DNA of 64,000 nt from Apoderus coryli (lineage: Eukaryota > Arthropoda > Insecta > Coleoptera > Attelabidae). The position numbers and the translations under genes were made by a program. This document shows, in pieces, positions 22,839-34,800 of the stretch (position 1 is the stretch's first letter; each line of letters starts with the position of its first letter). The DNA is taken from contig OU452212.1 in NCBI GenBank assembly GCA_911728435.2, forward strand, positions 2,486,563-2,550,562, given 5' to 3'. Under the pieces are notes generated by a model. It was not told the origin of the DNA and searched no databases. It was given only the letters and a program-made list of their open reading frames with translations.

Positions 22839-25800
22839 ATGAATACGGAACAGTTTAGAGAATTTGCTAAGGCAATCATTGATTATATTGCCGATTATTT
22901 TAAGGATATTAGACAGCAGTAAGTTACTTTTTTTTATAATATAATTTAATTAATTGGGTTAGCTGAACAGACTCTTGTTTCCATCAGGATATTAAATATT
23001 CTTGAAATAAATGTCGATCTCCACACAATAACTTTTAATAAATATTTCCAACAAATTACATTTGTCGATAGTTACCATACATGTTTCGCAGCACCGGGCT
23101 GCATCATCAGTGGTTATCAAAGGTTCTTATGAAAAGCTATATTTTTTATTATTAGTAGGTACATATTTTTATTATTTATGGAAAAATTCATTAACTCACT
23201 GTGTGAAAAAAGTTTATAATTATTTAGTCATGAAAAATTCTTATTTAAAATTAAGTATTATTAAGTATTAATTAGAAATTTTAAAAGATCAAAACTCATA
23301 TTCTTCATAATATAAGTCTTTATAATAATAATAATTTTCTTTTTGATTGAATAAAACACGTCTACTCCACAAAATGATTTATATATATATATATGTTGAA
23401 ATCTTCTAAATTAGCCAGACATGTTTCGGATCATATGTCCATCATCAGTGGCTTAAAGAACCTAGTTACAATTTGAATGTGGTAACTGTGTTAATGTAGT
23501 ATTCGTAGGATTTGAACATTTATACACATCACCTTGTTGAAATTAAATTATTTGTTAATCAGATAAATAAAATACATGAAATTTGATATCAAATGAAAGT
23601 TAAACTAAATTAGATCATACTTGGATATTGGATTTGTTTTTCTTTTTCTTTTTACGCCTACTGTTGGTTTTCATAATTTTATTATATTAGATTAGGTGTC
23701 GTTCATAACGTTGAAAATGTATTTTGTACGTTATGAACGACATTTTGTGGAGTAGACGTGTTTTATTCAATTTTGACGAAATTTAAAGTTTTTCAATGAT
23801 TTACAAAAAGAAAATTATTATTATTATAAAGAATTATATTATGAATAATATGAGTTTTGATCTTTTAAAATTTTTAGTGCCTTAACATATAATACTTAAT
23901 TTTATTTTATTTTATTTTATTTATTTATTTATTTTATTTTATGACTAAATAATTATAAACTTTTTTCACACAGTGAGTTAATGAATTTACTAATAATAAA
24001 TAAACTGTTGCGCTCGAGGCACGAATAGCTCCCCATATTTATGTGTAAAAGTAATAATTTTATGACCTTTTTGTCATTTATCTAAATTTAATACATTTTT
24101 GTATTGTTTTAGACATTAGCTATTTTTTTTAAGTATCGGGTTTTGTTCATTTTTCTTCTCTCTGGAGGCACTATTTATACGTACATATTTTATATTTCAG
24201 ATCTTCTAGGCCAAGTTCTTGTACGCAAAATAATTGTTTTTTTTTTTTAGTTTTATTATAAAATTTATTTTGCCCCCTTTTCTACTATTTACGAACCCCT
24301 ATATAAACAAAATTGTTATGCTGCATGTTGTAGGTTATCTTATATCAAAGCTATATATAAGTAGCCAATTTTTCTGTTATATTTGTAAAAACATTTTTTT
24401 TTTTCGTTTTTGACCCTTTTCGAACGCATGTGTAACATTTTTTAGGTTATATTCTATCACAACTACGGAAAATTATTCCGAATAAGTTTAGGAAGTATAT
24501 ATATATTTTTTGACCCCTTTTACAGTATTTACGAACGCCTATGAGAACAAGTTATTTATAACACATTTTTTAGGTTACATTATATTATAAGCTATAAATA
24601 ACTAGTCAATATTTCTGCTATGTTTAAGAAATGCGTTTTTCTATCCTTTTTACCCCATTTTACACTTTTTTCGAATGTCAATTTGGTTTAATATTTTATG
24701 TTCAATATTTTAGGTTATATTCAATTAAATGCGTAAAAAATTATGCAGTATTTCTGATAAGTTTAAGAACTATGAATTTTTTTAATTTTTGAACACTCTT
24801 TTAAACCCCTTGCCTACGCTCAATGTTTCCCAAAATCTAATCAACTCCTTGCCACGTCCCATAGTATTTTTGTACCAAATTTGGTTAAAATCTGTTAAGT
24901 GGTTTTTGCGTTTTCGTGCATACAGACAGACAGATTGACAGACAGACAGACATTTTTTAAAACTACTTAGTTATGTATAAATTGACCAAAAACGGTGAAA
25001 TTAAAAAAAAAAAAAATTCATGAAACTAATATTCTCAATATATACCTATTGGACAAAAGTAGAGCAACAAAGTGCTTTTATTTCTTTGAATTTGAAAAAG
25101 TAATTAAATATTATTGTAATCCCCAGTTAATTTTAATGAAATATTATCCCCAATATTAGTAATATTTCACAATATTTTGGTACAATTTAAACGAAATGCA
25201 GGTACAGAAATATTTATAATTATAAAGATCGACGAAATGAAGTGCGACAAAAGTAAAGCAACAAATTGTGTCAACAGTATTTTATTTTACATATTACGAT
25301 AAAAAACGTTAAACACATTTAATAATTAAAGTAGCTAGAAGTATTATGTTAATAATTAATAGAATATCCCTTATTATTTATTATTTGCCAGCAACGTCGC
25401 AGCATTGAAGCAATCAATTTTTGGACAGCATTTTCGGAAAGGTTTCTCCAAACTCCATTGATTTTATTTACCAATGATTGTTTCTTTGTGTACGAATTCC
25501 ACGGTCAACTTCTTCACATAGATTTTAAATAAAATAAAAGGTCTGAGGATATAGTGCCGCCCACTCCAAAACCAGAACGATATTTTCTTGAAACCACTGT
25601 TGAACAATTCGGAAGTGTTTTGGATCGTTATCCTATTAGAAAATAAAATGCAACGGCATTTCCCACTCTGCATAAGGCAACATTTCATTTTGCATTAGAT
25701 CTCTATAGACAAATCGATCCAGTTTTAATAAAATATTGATTCAAGTGTTAAAAAAAGGCAAATCTAGATTGTGAAAGGATTTAAGTCATTATTTAAACAA

Positions 25801-28800
25801 ATCTAAATTAATTTATAGAAAAACAATTACAATAATGCATACACGGAACAAATTATATCTTAAATTACGACATTTGATGACTTTAAAACTATTTACTTAG
25901 TTCAAATGATTTTGTGTTTTAATTAATGTTAATGTGTTTCATATGAAATGTTAAAGTTACAAGAAATGCAGAAATTTTATAAAAATGAAAAGTGTCTTTT
26001 ATTTAAACAAATTTAAAACATTCAACCTAATTATTTGCAGATATTTCGGTTCTTTAAATTTGTGGAAACAAAATTATTCGTTTAAACATGTCATTTGTTA
26101 TGCTCAAATTGTGTGTATATTTAAGAAGAAGATGTGGATATTTCGCATTAAAGAATCCATGATCTTAGTTTAGAATATTCTTTTTTTATAGTAAAAACCC
26201 AAAGTTTATCATACAAAGACTGATAAGTGTTTTAAATATACAAGTTCTTTAATTTGAACTTTTAATAGGCATACCAGGAAAGAAGTAGTCTTGAAATAAG
26301 GATCATAGTTTTATGGAGTAAAGTATAGAGCGTACTTATATTAAATACATTGTTCTTATTTTATGACAATAGACCTAAAATTTTTGGTCTTTTATTCATA
26401 GTAGACTCAATATATCCAGGATGCCGGGAGTGATCAGGGACTCTGATGGGATAACATATTCTGGACCGCAGGATATTGTTGACGCATTTAGTGGATATTT
26501 TGAAAGTGTTTATGCACGCTCATCGCCTACTGTTCCTGACTTGCACATGCCACACTCGAATAGTATAAAAGTTTCGGTTTTGGATAGCGACGACATAATC
26601 GGCGCTTGCAAGAAGTTAAAGAACAAGTTCACGGCTGGTACTGATAATATTCCGAGCTTTCTGGTAAAGGATTGTGTGTCTGCATTTTTGAGCCCTCTGT
26701 TGCACATTTATAATTTGATTTTATCCACCAACATATTTCCTTCATTGTGGAAATCTGCTAAGATTATTCCTGTATTTAAAAAGGGCGATACATCATTAAT
26801 TGACAATTATAGGTCTGTTGCATTGATCTGCAATTTTGCCAAAATTTTCGAGATTGCCTTGCACAATAAACTGAATCCGCAAAAATTTTATTGTCTCCAT
26901 ATCAGCACGGTTTTATTGGAGGACGTTCTTGTCTAACTAACTTGTCCTCCTTTTCACATAGCATATGTGAGGCCCTGGATGATCGATCTCAGGTAGATGT
27001 TGTATATACGGATTTCCGTAAGGCATTTGACCGCATTGACCTTTATATACTCTTGAAGCATTTGGATAGGATTGGTTTTTCCAATGGGCTTGTTAAGCTG
27101 TTTGAATCTTACCTTGTCGATCGCATGCAGTTTGTTGATTGTGAAGGTTATAAGTCCAGAAAGTTTGCTTCAACATCAGGTGTGCCACAGGGATCAAATC
27201 TTGGCCCACTATTGTTATTAAAGAAATAATGTTTCGAAATCAAGGAGATATTTATTTGACTCTTATAAAAATCAAGAGTTCTTTAAATCAATCCATTTTA
27301 CGTTAATTCAAGTATTTCTTTTTTTCCGTGTAGAAAAACTAAAATCACGACATGTTTTTATTGTCCTTAATTGATTCAATGTATTTTAATCAGATTTCAT
27401 TTACTGGCTGGCAAGAAACATCTAATTATGATATACTGTAAAATTTTTCTTTTAGATGAAATGCTTAGATGTTTCATAGCTTAGAGAATGTAATTTTTTT
27501 TATAAATATGGCTTTGTAACGAATCATTTTTCGAATATAATTTATAATAAGAAACTGATATTATTTTGTGGTTTTCTGTCTGCCTCCTTTTATACAATAA
27601 GGCTTAATAAAACTGTATTTAATTTTCTAAAGCTCTTTGCCTTCGTAACTTCGTATGCCTTGAGGATTTCCAAGACACATCATGACCTTGTTTACTTAGG
27701 TGAAAAAATGAAAGGATATCTATTATTTTTCCACGTGTTATAAATACAATGTGTCCACGGATAGAGTTCGGAAGAGGAAATACTTTTGTATTTGTAGATT
27801 TAGAAGAAAAAGTCATTCTTTATAAAAACGTCTGCTTAATTTTGGATAAATTAACTTTGAAACGATTTTTAAAAAATTATAAAATCTTTATTAACAGTAA
27901 AAACTTCAAATCTTTTATTTACAGCTACTAGTTTGAGAATGAATTTATATTTAATTTGCAAAACAGTTTTATATGAATTAAAATACAAACATAAGTGAAA
28001 TATAATACTAAAGATAACAATAATTCTTAAATACTAAGTAATTTATGGGCTCGTAACTGCTTGTGTGTCTTTTAATGATTTAGATTTTTTTGTTTTTCTT
28101 TAATTTTATAAAAATATTTTCAATACCGTGGTTTATTACACCAATTGTGCAAAAAAACTAATAAACCTTTTTTTCCAAAGTGGTTAATTTCATAGTGACT
28201 ACTAAAATAATAAAATTAAAAAAAAGACAAAAAAATCAAAATCCATAAAAATTGTATTTTTGATATATCCTGTATAGTAATCGTAAATTTGGTATTTGAA
28301 ATTGTAGTTTCGACACAAGCAGACGTTTTTATAAAGAATGACTTTTTCTTCTAAATCTACAAATAAAAAAGTTTTTCCTCCTCCAAACTCTATCCGTGGA
28401 CACATTGTAGATCATCAATAAACAATTTTTTATTTTCTAATTAATATTCATAAACTAATTGTCAATTTTATTACAATAATATTAAAATCCAGTGGTCTAA
28501 TAATAAATGTTATAATTTTTTTTATTTACTCATAGTATATAATCAGGATATCAATGGGACAATTAAAACTCCCAAGAAGCCCAATAAACTACGATTGCTA
28601 TTTGAAATGGGTTCATTACCAGCGGTCTTTACTTTTCATATTTAATTAATGGGAAGTCTAATCAAAATAATATCAAACTATATTATCCTGTATTAAAATA
28701 AATTCAGGACTATGACTATGCGGCCGCCTAGGTCACGAAGGTAAAAGGGGCCCAGCAAGGGCTTAAAATCAATAGCAAAAATTGCTTGGTAGCCTTAGGC

Positions 28801-31800
28801 TTTCCCCGCGTCATAGAGCTTTGAATGCCGCCGCGAGACGAGATTAATCCTGCAACAACTATCTACATGCACCTTATGTCTGCTCGATAAGCTGACAACG
28901 AATTAAAGAAACAGGAAAGGGATCTTGAAGGATGCAAATATTGGCGAGAGGTTCTGAAAAGAATACCATTAAGTTCCTATCTTCTCAGGACTAGCTTTTT
29001 TGGGGCAGAAATAGAGACCTAAGTAGTAGCCATAAAGGGAATTATGTGAGCTGTTTAGTTTATCTTTCTAAATTTGACCCCTTTTTGGCTGATCATCTTA
29101 AAAATTTTGGTAATAAAGGGAAATTTATAATGATTCTGGAAAGCCATTTCTTAATTCTATTGCTTTATATACGGACAAAGAGGTCCAATTTCAATTTGGT
29201 AATAATATCAATATATACAATACTAACAAAAATAAATACAAATACAACCTATTAAATTAGATAATTTTATAATTCAAAAAGAAAAGAAAAAACAGCCCCG
29301 CATCGGTATATGAGCAGAAGAAAATTGAATAAATAAATTTAATATTCTTCACATTTTTTACACTAAAAGTACCTGATGACTAACCCTATAGAAGGCCTTG
29401 GAGAAGTCAGGATATACAGTATGAACCTGACAACCATTCTCCAACGCCGCAGTCAAGTAGTCGACGAAGGCCAGAAGATTAAGCTCTGCAGATCTTACAA
29501 CTTGGTGTTACCAAGCTCGACTTCTAATAATTCGAAAAGATTCAATGATTTGCAAACAAATCAGATGAAGTGGCCTAGCCAAAATTAAAGCATAATTACA
29601 AAGAAAAATTGGTGCGGAATTTCACCTGGGCCTGCTTCCTTATTCACATCCAAAGCAGCTAAACCAAACATTGAATAGAATTTTTTATTAAGAAAATAAA
29701 AACTGCTGCAAATTTTTATAGTGTCCTAATCGTTATCCTATTCAAAACTTGCAGAATTATCAACATTGTAAATATTAAAAATGTCTTTACCGGGGAAATG
29801 GGCCTGGCTTAGCCTTAAACCAACCCCGAATGTATGCTAGATTCGCCCTGCGATAAGGGTGAACTTTGTGTGCGGAACGTTCTGGGTTCAATTCCTGCTC
29901 TTGCAATTTTTTATTTGTAATTTTTGACCAAGGTAGTTAGGTTAGTTTGTTATGTTTTTATTATTATTTTTATAATTATAATCAACTAATTTTCAATAAG
30001 TTCTTCTTATAAAAAATATTTTAATGAATTACAGCTCAGTAGTGTCAACAGTCCAACCTGGCTATCTCGAAGAGCTGCTGCCGAAAGAAACACCAAACCA
30101 GGGCGAACCATGGCAAGATATGTTGAAAGATGTGGATCAATTCATTCTACCTGGGATAACCCACTGGCATTCGCCGCATTTCCACGCATATTATCCCACA
30201 GCCAATTCATTTCCAGGAATCGTCGGTGATCTAGTCTTATCTGGATTGGGTGCTATTGCCATCGATTGGGTAAGAATTTCTGCTAATAAGCTATATTACA
30301 ATAGACTGTATGGGATGTGTGGTGAGTAAGATTGCATAATTTGGCTAATATATTGAAAGCTTATGGGGTAAATATGAGAAAAGCTGACGGAACTGAATAT
30401 AAAGAAGCAACTGTAAAAACATTTTGGAATACTACGAGTAGGATACTCCAGGAAACAAACTTCAATGACCTCAAAATTATATTCGACCCGTTTACTAGTG
30501 TGATATTCAAAAATGCGCGAGATGCAAGAAATGCAAAACGTAAAAGATTACAGCAAGATCCAAACAAACGAAAATGCATTTGATCAAATTTGAGTTCAAG
30601 TGATTTGGCTAGAATCATTGGATTATGAGATGAATGTACACCAGAAGGTTTACGAAATTTTTTTTACCATATTGTAGCTGTTGAGTTAGCTTGGCGAGGT
30701 GGTGAACCAGCTGATTGTCTTATAGATTATTTCACGATTGAGAAAAATTAATGATGGAACGCCAACCAACAGAATTGAATACAATCCAATATTCAGTTAA
30801 ACATGCCAAGGAGGATCGAAAAGTTGTACAAATAGTAAGTGGCTTGTTCCAAATATTGCAAACGAAAGTGCATGCCGTGTTCGGTTATTCCATAAATTAT
30901 TGTACAAAAGGGGGAAAAATATTACTTCCAGTCGCCTATTCTTGAGACCAAATCGTTTCTGGAAATCCAAAAGTGACACATGGTTTGACAATATACTGGT
31001 AGGCAAGAACACAATTAATATGTGGACCAAATCATCCGCGCAAGTTATTGGTTTGGACACTAAGTGTAAAAAGATATCCAATCATTCGAACAGATCAACT
31101 GCAGTTAGCCATTTGGCAAATAAAGGAATTCCTGAACAGCAATTAATAAAAATAACAGGACACAGCAGCTCTAATTCAATTAAACCGTACTTGAATATTA
31201 ACCAAGAACGCCATGGTGAAATAATCAACACCATGCGAGGAATTTCTTCAACAGTGGAAATTAACAATCCGTCAACTTCAGCAAACTCTTCTTCCAATTT
31301 AACATTTACCAATTGTACTTTTCACAACTGTAGTTTTAAATAAAAATGAATATTATGTGTTTGATTAAAACTAATTCATTTTGTATTGAAAATTATTAAA
31401 CGTCAGATTGACAATCAAATTTTTGGTATCTACAAAGTAAAAAATTATCTTATCGAATACTCCTCGGGCGTTGATAAATACTCAAAATTTTGTCATAGAG
31501 AATCCTTGAAGCGAGTTGCTCAAGGATAATAGTCCTCGGCCTGCGGCCTTCGGCTATTATCAAGCAACACGCTTTCGGCATTCTCTATGACAAAATTATC
31601 TCGGTATTATCAAGACCCTAGGGGTATTACTACTGATAATCTTCTGGCATTTTAATTTAAATATGACCTCTGGCATATGACGCCACGGCTGGCTCCGACG
31701 TAGTTTAGTCTGGAGGTCCAATTTTCGATGACTTTTTCCAACATTTGTGGTCGTATATCGGCAATAACACGGCGAATGTTGTTCTCCAAGTGGTCAATCG

Positions 31801-34800
31801 TTTCGGGAATATCGGCGTAGACTAGCGAATTCACATATATCCCCACAGAAAATAATCTAGCGGCGTTAAATCGCCCGATCTTGGAGGCCAATTCACGATT
31901 CCGAAACGTGAAACTATTCGGTTACTAAAAGTTTCTTTCAATAAATCAATTGTGGCACGAGCTGTGTGACATGTAGCGCCGTCTTGTTGAAACCACAGCT
32001 CCTACACATCATAATTGTTCAATTGCTGAACGAAAAAGTCAGTAATCATGGCTCTATAGCGGTCACAATTGACTGTAACGTTCTGACCAGCATCGTTTTT
32101 TAAGAAATACTGACTAGCAGACCAAAATAAACCAGACCAAACAGTCAGTTTATCTAGATATAACGGTGTCTCAACATACACTTGAGGATTACCATCACTC
32201 CAAATACGGCAGTTTTGTTTATTGACATTCATTCAAACAAAAGTGAGCGTCATCACTAAAGAAAATTCATTATGAAAATCGGGTCCAAGGTGATCGTGTA
32301 GCTTCAATTGTTGCACGAGTTGGATTTTGTAAGCACGCAACCAAGATCTTTCCGCAAAATCTTCCATAAAGTGGATGAAAACATATCTATTTCTTGTGCA
32401 CGATGGCGATTAGACTGAATCGGGTCTTCCTCTACGCTACGGTCTATACAGCAAAATGAATTCTTCTGTACGCACTGTACGACGCCTCTGTGGTTGTAGT
32501 GTAAACGTGGTTGCAAAAACGATCCATAGTTAATCGAATCAACTGCTCTGATGGACGATTATGTTGACCGTAAAATGGAGGTAGTGCGCGATACGTATTT
32601 CGAACACAACAATGATTTTCAAAATAAATTTGCACATTTTGGAAGCGTTGTTCAGGCGTCAGTCTATTCATGTTGAAATGTACAACCAAACTAAACATAA
32701 ATCACTTGACAGCTGACAAAATGGCCACCAGTTAAAAAAGTGTTGATTTGATTTTTTTTTAACCTTGGACCAAGTTCCCACTTCTGACAACAAATTCTTA
32801 CATATTCCCGATTCGCAAAAATAAACGAACTCAACTATTAAAAATCGCGTGAACAAATCTTTTCTCTCTCAGGCAAATTGAAAGCGCCTGTAAGCTGTAT
32901 GCTGGCTCAATGAAAGCTGCCTCATTTTTCGTTTTATTTTTTGTGTTTTGGCTAACGAAGAGAAATCTCGATAGACACCCAGGGAATTGCTTACCACTAC
33001 ACCACTACAACTCTTCCTCTTTTGTTGCTTGCCTTGGGAATCATCCCTTTTCCATTGTCTCGTTTGCTTTGTCCTCTGTTGCTGATTGTCCTTTGCTGCT
33101 GTTGTGCTCTGTTAGTGGTGCCTAGAAAACACTCTGAAACATAGATTTAGATTAGTTAGCCTGAAATAAACGATAAAATCAATTGAAGTCTACATGCTAG
33201 GGATTCCTTCATCAGAGTTGACTTCATGGTCTCCGGTACCTCCTGGTAGCATCCTCTACCTTGTAGTTGACTACTTCGCGAATCAACCTCAGGACGTCCA
33301 ACAGAGAGTCGAGTTTGAGGTTCCTTCGGACAAACCAAACTGCTATCCTTCTTACGTTGTTCTCCAATCGTTTCAGGTACGATGGTGTCACGTATCCCCA
33401 TGTTGGAAAGGTTGCATCACTGCCTTAATCATTTGGAGCTTGACATGCAAGGATATCTTGTTACTTCTGCAGATTATCGGATAGAGCTTCGAAATGATGC
33501 CTTTAGCATTCGCGATGGTCTTCTCGATATGTGGTCTCCATGACAGGGATCTGCCCCAAGTTACTCCAACGTACTTTGCAGTGTCCTGCCATATTGTCTT
33601 CTTCTGTTCACTAGCACGGTACTCTTCTCTTCGACAACTTCCTCCCTGTTCTGGCGCGAATCTCCTTGTTCTGTAGGTAGGAATCTGCGAGTTTGATGAT
33701 CGCTGGTGGATATACCAGAGTATCCATCTTATAGATGAATCCTTGCAGCCAGACTCTGTCGAGGGCTCCTCTGGCTCTATCCTGCGTGTTCCACGAGTCT
33801 TAAAAGCAGCAGCCCCGTGTTCTGGTATCTTGGACAGGGCGATCAGCAAACTGATGGGCCTGTAGTTCTTCTATTTCGTAGGGAAGTGTCCCAGTCGTGG
33901 AATGCGGTTGATAATGGTCGGGATTCCTACAATGCCTTCATCGGCAACATGCCTTCTTGATCTTCAAATGATGTATGCTCCATACATAATCTAAGTTTAA
34001 ACCATTTAGATGATCTGCATTTTGACCTCGACTCTGGAGATCAAGTTAGAATTAGACAATGTCGAATAGTTATGACTTAAGCACAATTTTAATATTTCTA
34101 GGAATCAAATCCAGCATGTACAGAACTAGAACTTCGAATGATGGACTGGCTCGCTAAATTATTGGGTCTACCGGAAGTGTTCCTGAATTCAGACAACGGC
34201 CCTGGCGGTGGCGTAATTCAGGTACATATTAACCATTTTTTATAACGAAAGATGCCACCAGGTTACATATTTTTAATCGCTTATGTTTTCTTGGTCAGAT
34301 AACCTCGCTTATTTTAATTGTAACTTATGATGACTAAATAGCTAATTACATAATTAATTTGCTCAAATCATTTTCCAGAACGCAGCAAGCGAATCAACGC
34401 TCGTCGCTCTACTAGCGTCAAAACATCGAAAAATCCAGCAACTGCTGCAAGACCAGCCACAACTAACTAAATCCGATATCGAGGGCAAACTAATCGCGTA
34501 CACATCAGAGCAATCAAACTCTTCAGTAGAAAAAGCTGGACTTTTAGCTTCAATCAAAATGAAGCTACTGAAAGCAGACGACAAGGGAAGTTTACGCGGT
34601 TCAACACTTCTTGAAGTAATTGAAGCTGATAAACACGCCGGTTTCATCCCTTGTTGTGTTGTGGCAACGCTAGGAACCACTGGAACATGCGGCTTTGATG
34701 ATTTAGTAGAAATAGGACAAATTTGTTCCAAGGAAATCATTTGGATGCATGTCGATTCAGCCTATGCTGGAGCTGCGTTATCTTGTCCGGAATATCGATA

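Noticed and set aside
30361..30618. Minus-strand 85-residue frame
   Set aside because: Shadow of the Crypton-like frame on the plus strand.
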